Of a stretch of 64,000 nucleotides of DNA, positions 48,766 to 55,876 are shown in pieces. The notes beneath the pieces were generated by a model that was not told where the DNA came from, ran no database searches, and saw only the letters and a program-made list of their open reading frames with translations. The stretch is from positions 186,001-250,000 of the forward strand of contig NZ_KB902181.1 in NCBI RefSeq assembly GCF_000379425.1, read 5' to 3'. The DNA is from Corynebacterium lubricantis DSM 45231 (GTDB lineage: Bacteria; Actinomycetota; Actinomycetes; Mycobacteriales; Mycobacteriaceae). Made by a program: the position numbers and the translations under genes. How positions within the stretch are numbered: position 1 is the stretch's first letter; each line of letters opens with the position of its first letter.

Positions 48766-49335
48766 TTACTTGCGGTTCTTGGAAGCGGCCATGATGCCGC
48801 CTACCGCGATAACCACAAGCACGATGCCACCAACCGCCCACACCCAGGGCGAAATTCCAGATTGCTCAGCTTGTTCAGTCTCGGAGGCTGCCTCTGCAGT
48901 CTCCTCTGAGGCCGACTCCCCTTCGGTTGCGTTCGCAGCAGGAGCCTCTGTGGCGCCTTCGACGCTAAAGTTGGTCATTCCGCGAGTCGCGTGACCGTCG
49001 GAGGACGTAATCTGGAACCCAATTCGGTAGTTGCCCGGACCCGGATCAATGCCTTCTGGCACCTCCAGGGTGACCCAACGCTCGTTGACCACTGGCTCGC
49101 CAGAGAACAACACTTCGTCGGTGTCCGCATCCGAGATAGCGAAGGTGTTGAAGCCTTCGTTCACGTATCCGGAAAATTCCAGTGCGATTTCCTCGGGAAA
49201 TTCAGCTACCTGTTCACCGTCTGCCGGGACCCCACCCACCACTGTGTCGTGGGCAAGAACCTGTGGCGCGGAAAACACTGCAAGCAGCGCGACTGCCGAG
49301 CCAACAGCAAAACGGCGAAGACGTGGGTAACGCAC
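48766..49335 (-). CDS. CopC-domain protein with C-terminal membrane anchor
   Basis: A 189-residue exported protein. After signal cleavage (QVLA|HDTVVGG) the mature N-terminus would be His, as in CopC Cu(II) sites; a second His lies in SSDGHATRGM. A Glu/Ala-rich linker and one membrane helix (WVWAVGGIVLVVIAVGG) end the protein. GTG 49335 is chosen with AAGGAG 9 nt upstream. It is the first gene of the CopC-PCuAC-DyP operon. Confidence 0.88.
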   Translation of the reverse strand: MRYPRLRRFAVGSAVALLAVFSAPQVLAHDTVVGGVPADGEQVAEFPEEIALEFSGYVNEGFNTFAISDADTDEVLFSGEPVVNERWVTLEVPEGIDPGPGNYRIGFQITSSDGHATRGMTNFSVEGATEAPAANATEGESASEETAEAASETEQAEQSGISPWVWAVGGIVLVVIAVGGIMAASKNRK

Positions 49336-49375
49336 TGATTGAATCTCCTTTGAAACTACCGAGCAACCTAGCAAT

Positions 49376-49393
49376 CCGATCCGAATCGATCGG
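49376..49393. promoter_or_regulatory. Inverted repeat upstream of the copC-like gene
   Basis: CCGATC (49376-49381) and GATCGG (49388-49393) form an inverted repeat with a 6-bp spacer, 41 nt before the GTG start. It could be an operator, for example of a copper-responsive regulator. Confidence 0.35.
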
Positions 49394-49448
49394 CACATGG
49401 TGTGGACGAACTATCAGTAAACATCGTAGTTCTTTTGGACGATAAACC

Positions 49449-49754
49449 CTAAGCAGGATCCATCACACCACTAGTCGAAAGTTGTAGTTCAAAAGTTCCC
49501 CGTTTTTGAAAATAATTATCTTTAGCACGGGTTATGCCGGTGGTATTACTTTTTTCCAGAGCGTTTAGAGGAGGACTGGCCAAAAAAACCAATGCCAAAA
49601 CTAGAAATGGAATCGCCACCGGCCACTGGCCCAAAACAAGAAAGACAATGCCAATGGGAAGAAACGCAGCGCCAAGGGCAAGGTTATTATCTCCGGAGTT
49701 CTTGCCGTTCCGGCCTTCACCGTTAGGGTCATTGCTCGCGCTATTGTTAGCCAT
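49449..49754 (-). CDS. Small predicted membrane protein, unknown
   Basis: A 101-residue protein: a polar Asn/Gly-rich start, two closely spaced hydrophobic stretches (LALGAAFLPIGIVFLVLG; VAIPFLVLALVFLASPP), and a polar tail. I do not recognise a family. ATG 49754 has no ribosome site, but TACCAT lies exactly 7 nt upstream. It follows the tRNA-Val terminator on the same strand. Confidence 0.7.
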   Translation of the reverse strand: MANNSASNDPNGEGRNGKNSGDNNLALGAAFLPIGIVFLVLGQWPVAIPFLVLALVFLASPPLNALEKSNTTGITRAKDNYFQKRGTFELQLSTSGVMDPA

Positions 49755-49761
49755 ATCACAA

Positions 49762-49767
49762 ATGGTA
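49762..49767 (-). promoter_or_regulatory. -10 box for the 101-residue membrane protein
   Basis: TACCAT on the minus strand, exactly 7 nt before the ATG. Confidence 0.5.
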
Positions 49768-49794
49768 CCGGTTGGACCCCGGGCTTGGAATAAG

Positions 49795-49823
49795 AAAAAC
49801 CCCGCAAGTGCTGGCTTGCGAGG
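49795..49823 (-). terminator. Terminator of tRNA-Val(CAC)
   Basis: CCCCGCAAG (49800-49808) pairs with CTTGCGAGG (49815-49823) with one G-U pair; on the minus strand TTTTTC follows. Confidence 0.88.
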
Positions 49824-49840
49824 CAACTTCACATCATTTG

Positions 49841-49912
49841 TGGTCCTAGCTGGGATCGAACCAGCGACCTTTCCGGTGTGAACGGAACGCTCTTCCACTG
49901 AGCCATAGGACC
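49841..49912 (-). tRNA. tRNA-Val(CAC)
   Basis: A complete 72-nt cloverleaf: acceptor GGTCCTA/TAGGACC, D arm GCTC/GAGC, anticodon loop TTCACAC (anticodon CAC, reads GTG), and T arm GCTGG TTCGATC CCAGC. Discriminator is A. Confidence 0.95.
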
Positions 49913-50094
49913 TAACTAACAGATAAAAACCATACTCTGCACCCCACTAGACCACCTAATCGGCAGGTCAGGGCCCAAAACAGCCAAATCAGCCTCGATT
50001 GGACTACATTCATGTAATTCACAACTTCCCTTACACGGCAGAACCACCCCCTGACCTGACGATTTGTATTCTGGAACATAGCCAGGCTAAAGTT

Positions 50095-50123
50095 TTGACT
50101 CGCACCAAGCTACGCAGTAATGC
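50095..50123 (+). promoter_or_regulatory. Promoter of the plus-strand tRNA array
   Basis: TTGACT (50095-50100), a 17-nt spacer, and TAATGC (50118-50123). The first tRNA-Gly starts 15 nt further on. The whole Gly-Val-Gly-Cys-Val-Gly array is probably one transcript. Confidence 0.65.
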
Positions 50124-50137
50124 ACAGCGAAGTGCAT

Positions 50138-50210
50138 GCGGATGTAGCGCAGTTGGTAGCGCATCACCTTGCCAAGGTGAGGGTCGCGAGTTCGAGTCTC
50201 GTCATCCGCT
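50138..50210 (+). tRNA. tRNA-Gly(GCC), copy 1
   Basis: 73-nt cloverleaf; acceptor GCGGATG/CATCCGC, anticodon loop TTGCCAA (GCC). No CCA is encoded after the discriminator T, unlike the two other copies. Confidence 0.96.
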
Positions 50211-50241
50211 CTCATTTCACCGGGCCTGGTTGAAATGTTTC

Positions 50242-50316
50242 GCGCGATTAGCTCAGCGGTAGAGCACTACCTCGACACGGTAGGGGTCACTGGTTCGATC
50301 CCAGTATCGCGCACCA
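50242..50316 (+). tRNA. tRNA-Val(GAC), copy 1
   Basis: Acceptor GCGCGAT/ATCGCGC, anticodon loop TCGACAC (GAC), T arm ACTGG TTCGATC CCAGT fully paired, CCA encoded. Confidence 0.96.
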
Positions 50317-50335
50317 AGGGTAAAACCTTGAAAAT

Positions 50336-50411
50336 GCGGATGTAGCGCAGTTGGTAGCGCATCACCTTGCCAAGGTGAGGGTCGCGAGTTCGAGTCTCGT
50401 CATCCGCTCCA
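50336..50411 (+). tRNA. tRNA-Gly(GCC), copy 2
   Basis: Same body as copy 1, with CCA encoded at 50409-50411. A hairpin (CCAAGTAC ... GTACTTTGG) follows before tRNA-Cys. Confidence 0.96.
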
Positions 50412-50444
50412 AGTACATATAGCGTACTTTGGAGGTAACTCCAC

Positions 50445-50518
50445 GGTGGATTGGTCGAGTGGTTAGGCAACGGTCTGCAAAACCGTGTACACGGGTTCGA
50501 TTCCCGTATCCACCTCCA
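50445..50518 (+). tRNA. tRNA-Cys(GCA)
   Basis: Acceptor GGTGGAT/ATCCACC, anticodon loop CTGCAAA (GCA), discriminator U as expected for Cys, CCA encoded. Confidence 0.96.
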
Positions 50519-50529
50519 GCTTTAATTTT

Positions 50530-50604
50530 GCGCGATTAGCTCAGCGGTAGAGCACTACCTCGACACGGTAGTGGTCACTGGTTCGATCCAAGTATCGCGC
50601 ACCA
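50530..50604 (+). tRNA. tRNA-Val(GAC), copy 2 with T-stem mismatch
   Basis: Same as copy 1 except for one variable-loop base and the 3' side of the T stem, CAAGT instead of CCAGT, which gives a G-A mismatch in ACTGG/CAAGT. CCA is encoded. It may still function, or be decaying. Confidence 0.9.
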
Positions 50605-50625
50605 AGTACTCGCAAGAGTTCTGAT

Positions 50626-50701
50626 GCGGATGTAGCGCAGTTGGTAGCGCATCACCTTGCCAAGGTGAGGGTCGCGAGTTCGAGTCTCGTCATCCGCTCC
50701 A
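50626..50701 (+). tRNA. tRNA-Gly(GCC), copy 3
   Basis: Third copy with the same body, CCA encoded. It is the last gene of the array and is followed by a terminator. Confidence 0.96.
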
Positions 50702-50704
50702 TCA

Positions 50705-50733
50705 AAGGCCACCCTTCACGGGGTGGCCTTTAC
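50705..50733 (+). terminator. Terminator of the tRNA array
   Basis: AAGGCCACCC (50705-50714) and GGGTGGCCTT (50721-50730) form a perfect 10-bp stem followed by TACT. Confidence 0.75.
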
Positions 50734-50745
50734 TAATGTGTGGGT

Positions 50746-51426
50746 ATGGAAACTCGCACGTATATCTCTCCCACCGAGCTCATCGGGGACTCCCCTGACA
50801 GCGAGGTCCGCGCCGTGGCCATTGCCACGCTGGCCGGCGCCATTTCCACCGACGGGACCAGCCAAGCCCTCGGCAATCAAACAGACACCGATCTTCTCCT
50901 CGGTCTGCGCACGTGGGCCGATTGCATCCTGGTCGGTGCGAACACGGTGCGCGCAGAGGGCTACGGCCCGTCCGATACACCTTTCGCGATACCGTCCAAG
51001 TCACTCGGCTTCGACACCAACTCCCCGTTTTTCACCGAGGCGCGCCACTCGCCGTTGATACTTACACCCCGAGCATCGCTTGACGACGAGGCGCTGGCCC
51101 CTCGTCGCGAAGCACTCCGCAAAGCGGGCGCCACACTCATCGATGCGGGCACGGGCAGCGCCGAAGAGTGGATGCAGATCATACGCGCGAGGGGCTATGG
51201 CCGCATCACGTGCGAGGGCGGCCCTGGAATCTTCTCCATGCTCTTCGACGCCGACCTAATCGACGTTTTCCACTACACACTGGAACCCCTGATACATAGC
51301 GATTCCGCATCCCGACTCCTGGCCCCGCGCCCCAACGGGAACGCATATGCACGCAGAATGCGCCTAGAAGATGCCCGCGCTACCGACGATTCGTTGCTGT
51401 TCCTGCGGTACCGCCGGGTACGGTAG
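50746..51426 (+). CDS. RibD C-terminal-type (dihydrofolate reductase-fold) reductase
   Basis: A 226-residue protein of the RibD_C/DHFR-like fold, homologous to mycobacterial Rv2671. Visible are ATLAGAISTDG, DCILVGANTVRAEGYGP (nucleotide site) and ITCEGGPGIFSMLFDADLID. It lacks the RibD deaminase domain. Homologues can have dihydrofolate reductase activity, but the in vivo substrate is unclear. ATG 50746 is chosen; GTG 50740 is two codons earlier. There is no ribosome site; TAATGT lies 6 nt upstream. It probably shares a transcript with aftC. Confidence 0.85.
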   Translation: METRTYISPTELIGDSPDSEVRAVAIATLAGAISTDGTSQALGNQTDTDLLLGLRTWADCILVGANTVRAEGYGPSDTPFAIPSKSLGFDTNSPFFTEARHSPLILTPRASLDDEALAPRREALRKAGATLIDAGTGSAEEWMQIIRARGYGRITCEGGPGIFSMLFDADLIDVFHYTLEPLIHSDSASRLLAPRPNGNAYARRMRLEDARATDDSLLFLRYRRVR

Positions 51427-51430
51427 GCAC

Positions 51431-52693
51431 GTGACATTGCAACGACTAGATTCAGCGTGGAGCGCACCCACTCCGCTCAACGGACCCGCGAGCGTCCCCT
51501 GGCACCGAGTAGGCAACGCCATCGGGTGGCCGGTGGCTATCTTTTTGGTGACCCACCGCCTCGTCGTGCTGGCCTGGACTGGCTCTGCCACCGACGACTT
51601 CACCACGGTGCAAACGGCTGCACGGCGCTTCGTCGAGCGGGTGCCGGTCTACGACGAGATCTACCACCACGTCAACCCGCACTACCTCTATAACCCGGGC
51701 GCCACCCTATTGCTCTCGCCGCTCGGGCTCGTCGCGGACTCGGATGTGATCAGGCCGTGGTTCATCTTGTTGAACGCGGTAGCCATCATCGCGGCCTTGG
51801 CAATTCTCACGCGCATGGTGGGCCACCGCTTGAGTTCACCGCTGTTTCCCATCTCGATCGCGCTTGCCTTCCTCACCGAGTCGGTGACGAATACACTGGT
51901 GTTCTCCAATATCAACGGCATTTTGTTGCTCGCCCTGGTCGGGTTCTTGTGGTTGTTGCTGCACCGTCGGTCCTGGGCAGCGGGCATTGTGTTGGGGCTG
52001 GCGATCGTCGTCAAGCCGATGTTCTTACCTTTGCTGTTCCTGCCACTAGTGAAACTGGATTGGAAGGCCCTGCTGGGCGGGATCGCGGTGCCGGTTCTGC
52101 TTAATCTCGTCGCATGGCCGCTGACGCCGGGTGCAGGCGAATATACGACGAAGCTTGTGCCCTACCTCGGCGAGACCCGTGACTACGCCAACTCCTCGCT
52201 GGCCGGCTTCGCGGAATACTTCGGCATGCCGGCGTGGTTCGAATGGGCTCTCTGGATCTTCCTGGCAGCCTGCGTTGCCGTCGCTGTGCTGGGGCTCGCG
52301 CGCTTCCGGCACACCGACGAGCTGCTGTGGGCCACCACCACAGCTGCGCTGTTGCTCACTGGTGTGTTTCTGCTGAGCTCACTGGGGCAGGCCTACTACT
52401 CCATGATGCTGTTCCCGGCGATGTTTACCGTGGTGCAGCGCGTGAGCTTGTTCCATAACCCCATGGCCTGGGTCGCAGCAGTGCTGTGTCTGGCGCCTGC
52501 GACGTGGTACTCGCCCAACTTCCCCATGGTGGGTACGTGGCTGACCACGTTTTTGCCTATGGTCGGCTGGGCGGCCCTTCTCATCGTGGGGGCAACGTGG
52601 GTAGTATTGGTATCACGTCAACAAAAAGCGCAAGGAGTTAATCATGGTCAATTATCAAGACTGGACCGAGGAACAATGGCGCGAGAAGCTTAA
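51431..52693 (+). CDS. aftC: Arabinofuranan alpha-(1->3)-arabinosyltransferase AftC (GT87)
   Basis: A 420-residue polytopic glycosyltransferase that adds branching arabinose from decaprenyl-phosphoryl-arabinose to cell-wall arabinan. It has about ten membrane helices; the GT87/GT-C outer loop VYDEIYHHVNPHYLYNPGAT has the acidic metal/donor residues. Naming rests on the neighbours (ribD-like, msrB, hemQ), which match the Rv2673 locus; PimE-like mannosyltransferases are close relatives. GTG 51431 lies 4 nt after the previous stop. The 3' end overlaps msrB by 50 nt. Confidence 0.82.
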   Translation: MTLQRLDSAWSAPTPLNGPASVPWHRVGNAIGWPVAIFLVTHRLVVLAWTGSATDDFTTVQTAARRFVERVPVYDEIYHHVNPHYLYNPGATLLLSPLGLVADSDVIRPWFILLNAVAIIAALAILTRMVGHRLSSPLFPISIALAFLTESVTNTLVFSNINGILLLALVGFLWLLLHRRSWAAGIVLGLAIVVKPMFLPLLFLPLVKLDWKALLGGIAVPVLLNLVAWPLTPGAGEYTTKLVPYLGETRDYANSSLAGFAEYFGMPAWFEWALWIFLAACVAVAVLGLARFRHTDELLWATTTAALLLTGVFLLSSLGQAYYSMMLFPAMFTVVQRVSLFHNPMAWVAAVLCLAPATWYSPNFPMVGTWLTTFLPMVGWAALLIVGATWVVLVSRQQKAQGVNHGQLSRLDRGTMAREA

Positions 52694-53045
52694 CGACAAA
52701 GAGTTTTACGTTCTCCGCCAAGCAGGCACCGAGCCTCCAGGAGTCGGCGAATACACCGATAACGTAGCCGAGGGTGTGTACAGCTGTCGCGCATGCGGGG
52801 CCGAGCTATTCCGCTCGACCGAGAAGTTTGAGTCGCACTGTGGCTGGCCATCTTTCTTTTCCCCGCTGGCGGGAGACAAGATCATCGAGCGCGTGGACAA
52901 CACGCTAGGTATGCGGCGCACCGAGGTGCTGTGCGCAAACTGCAATTCTCACCTCGGACACGTCTTCGCAGGCGAAGGGTACGATACCCCGACTGACCTG
53001 CGTTATTGCATCAACTCGATCTCGATGCAGTTCGACGCTAAATAG
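52644..53045 (+). CDS. msrB: Peptide-methionine (R)-S-oxide reductase
   Basis: A 133-residue enzyme repairing methionine-R-sulfoxide. Zinc cysteines are in SCRACGAELF and LCANCNSHLGH, and the catalytic Cys is in RYCINSISMQF. ATG 52644 has AAGGAGTTAATC upstream. It begins inside the aftC gene and ends before a strong bidirectional terminator. Confidence 0.97.
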   Translation: MVNYQDWTEEQWREKLNDKEFYVLRQAGTEPPGVGEYTDNVAEGVYSCRACGAELFRSTEKFESHCGWPSFFSPLAGDKIIERVDNTLGMRRTEVLCANCNSHLGHVFAGEGYDTPTDLRYCINSISMQFDAK

Positions 53046-53059
53046 CCTCGAAAAAGATA

Positions 53060-53114
53060 TCGACCGATCGTGTCTCAGGGGCCTCCATTGGCCCAAATAG
53101 ACACGATCGGTCGA
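53060..53114. terminator. Bidirectional terminator between msrB and hemQ
   Basis: TCGACCGATCGTGTCT (53060-53075) and AGACACGATCGGTCGA (53099-53114) form a perfect 16-bp stem with a 23-nt loop. T-rich sequence follows on both strands (TTTCTTTCTG; ATATCTTTTTCG). Confidence 0.92.
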
Positions 53115-53130
53115 TTTCTTTCTGTAAAAA

Positions 53131-53832
53131 TTAAGGCAGCGCCTTCACGATCTCGCCGATCTCGGCCACGCGGCGGCCGGAGAAGAATGGCACCTCTTCG
53201 CGCACGTACATGCGGGCCTCTGTGTAGCGCATCTTGTACATCAGGTCGACGATGCGGTCCAAGGACGGAGCCTCGAAGGCTAGCATCCACTCATAGTCGC
53301 CCAGTGCGAAGGCTGGGACGGTGTTCGCGCGTACATCTGGGTAGTCGCGCGCAGCCTGGCCGTGCTCAGACAAGATCTTGCGACGCTTCTGCTCGTCCAT
53401 GATGTACCAGTCGTAGGAGCGCACGAATGGGTACAGGGTGATCCACTCGCCTGGCTCCTCATCCATGATGAAGCTCGGCAGGTGGGACTTATTGAACTCT
53501 GCTGGGCGGTGCAGTGCGTTGCCAATCCAGTGGAGTTCCAACGACTGGCCGAGCACGGTATCGCGGCGGAAACGAGAGAGCGCATCCTGCAGGGTGGAAA
53601 ACTCTTCGGCGTGCCACCAAATCATCAGATCCGCATCGGAACGGATGCCCGAAATATCGTAGATGCCGCGGATAATGAGGTCGCCCTCGTTCTCCAGCTC
53701 GTCGAGAAGCTTGGTTGCCTCGGCGATGATGTCCTCGCGGTCCTGCGGGAGCGCGCCTGGGATGGCGCGGAAGATCGCCCACTGGGTGTAGCGCTGCATG
53801 CTGTTGAGCTTTTCAAAATCGAGTTTTGCCAC
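53131..53832 (-). CDS. hemQ: Coproheme decarboxylase
   Basis: A 233-residue chlorite-dismutase-fold enzyme that makes heme b from coproheme in the actinobacterial/firmicute route. The radical tyrosine region RSYDWYIMDEQKRR and the heme face (FALGDYEWMLAFE; MRYTEARMYV) are present. GTG 53832 has AAAGGAATACTAGGAC upstream. The neighbouring hemY/hemE genes of mycobacteria are not present here. Confidence 0.96.
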   Translation of the reverse strand: MAKLDFEKLNSMQRYTQWAIFRAIPGALPQDREDIIAEATKLLDELENEGDLIIRGIYDISGIRSDADLMIWWHAEEFSTLQDALSRFRRDTVLGQSLELHWIGNALHRPAEFNKSHLPSFIMDEEPGEWITLYPFVRSYDWYIMDEQKRRKILSEHGQAARDYPDVRANTVPAFALGDYEWMLAFEAPSLDRIVDLMYKMRYTEARMYVREEVPFFSGRRVAEIGEIVKALP

Positions 53833-54026
53833 GTCCTAGTATTCCTTTCAAAAATACGTCTCTTCGTTTCGCACCGGATCTGGTATCAAACGAAAGTACG
53901 ATCTATCTTAGCCCCTGCCGCTACCCAAAAGTCACGACTCCCCTGAAATTTTCTCAGCGTGAACCTGCCTTCCCAAGCGTGGTATTACCCTCGGCGCGCC
54001 TCCCCGTAAATAAGTGGCGCGCTCGA

Positions 54027-54032
54027 TAGTTT
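54027..54032 (+). promoter_or_regulatory. -10 box for the DUF3000 gene
   Basis: TAGTTT, exactly 7 nt before GTG 54040. GGAGGGC lies between but too close to act as a normal ribosome site. Confidence 0.45.
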
Positions 54033-54039
54033 GGAGGGC

Positions 54040-54678
54040 GTGACGAATACCGACTCCAACTCCCAGTCCCCTGCAACTAAGTCGCATGCTGAAGGCGACT
54101 CGAATGCGTTGCCAGAGGAGTTTAGTGCTGCGGTGGAATCCATGCATGCGGCGACGCTGCGGAAAGAAATCACCCTAGGCACGATTCGCCCACCTCAACG
54201 CCCTGCGCCATATAGCCACGCGATTGGGCTCGAGGTCTCCCACGGTGACGTCGATCTAGAGAATTCGGTGCCTCAAGACTCGTCCGGCGATGCTTTTGGT
54301 CGCCTTATCCTGTTGCACTCCCCCGATGCGGAAGAGGCATGGGAGGGCACCATGCGCCTCGTTGCCTATATCCAGGCCGACATGGATGATGCGGTGGCTT
54401 CCGATCCATTGCTCCCCGACGTTGCCTGGCAGTGGCTCAACGAGTCGCTGGCTGAGACAGGCGCGGGATTTACAAACCTTGGCGGCACCGTAACGTCCAC
54501 CGCGTCGGTCCGTTTCGGCGAGATCGGCGGACCTCCTCGTGCGCACCAATTAGAGATGCGCGCGTCGTGGACTGCCGACGGGATCGACCTGTCCACCCAC
54601 GTGGAGGCCTTCTCGAAGGTCCTGGCTTTGGTGGCTGGTCTGCCTCCAGAGGGTGTCACTCGCCTGGGCAACAGTTAG
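54040..54678 (+). CDS. DUF3000 family protein
   Basis: A 212-residue soluble protein of an actinobacterial family of unknown function (Rv2680-like). The TIRPPQRPAPYSHAIGLEV stretch and RLILLHSPDAEEAWEGTMR are characteristic. There are no membrane segments. GTG 54040 (MTNTDSNSQSP) is chosen. It is followed closely by RNase D; the stop TAG is also the first half of that gene's predicted -10 box. Confidence 0.82.
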   Translation: MTNTDSNSQSPATKSHAEGDSNALPEEFSAAVESMHAATLRKEITLGTIRPPQRPAPYSHAIGLEVSHGDVDLENSVPQDSSGDAFGRLILLHSPDAEEAWEGTMRLVAYIQADMDDAVASDPLLPDVAWQWLNESLAETGAGFTNLGGTVTSTASVRFGEIGGPPRAHQLEMRASWTADGIDLSTHVEAFSKVLALVAGLPPEGVTRLGNS

Positions 54679-54681
54679 CAT
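54676..54681 (+). promoter_or_regulatory. -10 box for the RNase D gene, overlapping the upstream stop
   Basis: TAGCAT, exactly 7 nt before GTG 54689. Its first three bases are the TAG stop of the DUF3000 gene. Confidence 0.5.
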
Positions 54682-54688
54682 AGAGGGC

Positions 54689-55873
54689 GTGAAATACGCC
54701 GACCATGTAGATTATGAACTCGTTGATTCGCTCGAGGGGTTTAAACGTGCCGCTTCCGCGCTGTCTCGCGGGAGCGGTCGTTTTGCTTTGGACACCGAGC
54801 GCGCCTCATCCTTTCGCTATGATGATCGCGCCTTTCTCGTCCAAGTCACCCGCCCCGGGGCACCAACTTTCTTGATCGCTCCCGAAGGTTTGCGCGAGGA
54901 GTTCGCCGATGTTTTTGCACCAGTGCTTAACGACGAAGCGTGGATCCTTCACGCCGCGGGCGAAGACATCCCCAGCCTGTCGTGGTTGGGACTCAAGCCT
55001 GGGGAGCTTTTCGATACGGAACTCGCAGGGCGCCTCGGTGGGTTTCGGCGGCCCAACCTCGCTGCCATGGTCGAAGAATTCGTGGGTGTGCATCTGGAAA
55101 AGGGCCACGGGCGCGAGGACTGGTCCCAATCGCCTCTGCCACAAGAATGGGCGGAATATGCGGCTCTCGATGTCGCTTATCTCGAAGAGCTCGCCACAGC
55201 GGAGGCCGAGTTCCTGGCCAACCAAAACAAGTTGAGTATCGCCGAGCAGGAATTTGCGTATCTTGTCTCAACCGGCAGCGCCCAGAGTGAGCAGCGGCAG
55301 CGCACCTGGCGTGACCTGAAGGGGATCAAGAGTATTCGCTCGCGGGCCTCGCTGAATGTGGCCAAGCATCTGTGGGAGGACCGCGAGTACATTGCTCGCG
55401 TCACTGACACGTCCCCTGGCGCATTATTGTCGAACCGGGCATTGATTGAGATTGCGAAGGAGATGCCCTCGTCGAAACGCTCGGTGCACAGGATTCGTGG
55501 GGTGTCCCGGAAGTTTGACCCGTGGGACTCGCTCGTGCAAGCGCGCGAGGATTCGCCTGCGGTGTATCCGCTGATTGAGCGGGAACACTCCTACCCACCC
55601 GGGAAATCTTATTGGGAGCGTGAACATCCGGATTCGTGGCAGGTGCTGCAGCAGATTCGTGCGGACGTCCTCGACTTGTCGGAGGACATTGAGATTCCTG
55701 TGGAGAATATTCTTGCACCGAAACTGCTCAGTGAAACGGTGTGGGAAACAACGAATGGTTCGTCTCAGAGCGCGTCGTGGACAACGCACCGCATGGCCAG
55801 CTTGCTCGGCGAAAAAGGGGCCCGTGAGTGGCAGATTCAACTCACGGCACCCATCATTGTCGGCCAGCTTTAG
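54689..55873 (+). CDS. Ribonuclease D-like 3'-5' exonuclease with HRDC
   Basis: A 394-residue DEDD exonuclease for tRNA/small RNA 3' ends. Exo I is FALDTERAS (Asp, Glu), Exo II is around LFDTELAGRLG and Exo III is YAALDVAYLEEL (YxxxD). The C-terminal half has HRDC-type helices (RVTDTSPGALLSNRALIEIAK). GTG 54689 is chosen. It converges with dxs; stops are 3 nt apart. Confidence 0.92.
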   Translation: MKYADHVDYELVDSLEGFKRAASALSRGSGRFALDTERASSFRYDDRAFLVQVTRPGAPTFLIAPEGLREEFADVFAPVLNDEAWILHAAGEDIPSLSWLGLKPGELFDTELAGRLGGFRRPNLAAMVEEFVGVHLEKGHGREDWSQSPLPQEWAEYAALDVAYLEELATAEAEFLANQNKLSIAEQEFAYLVSTGSAQSEQRQRTWRDLKGIKSIRSRASLNVAKHLWEDREYIARVTDTSPGALLSNRALIEIAKEMPSSKRSVHRIRGVSRKFDPWDSLVQAREDSPAVYPLIEREHSYPPGKSYWEREHPDSWQVLQQIRADVLDLSEDIEIPVENILAPKLLSETVWETTNGSSQSASWTTHRMASLLGEKGAREWQIQLTAPIIVGQL

Positions 55874-55876
55874 GGT

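Noticed and set aside
49999-50262. Short open frame across the first tRNAs
   Set aside because: It runs through the tRNA-Gly gene and has no coding features.
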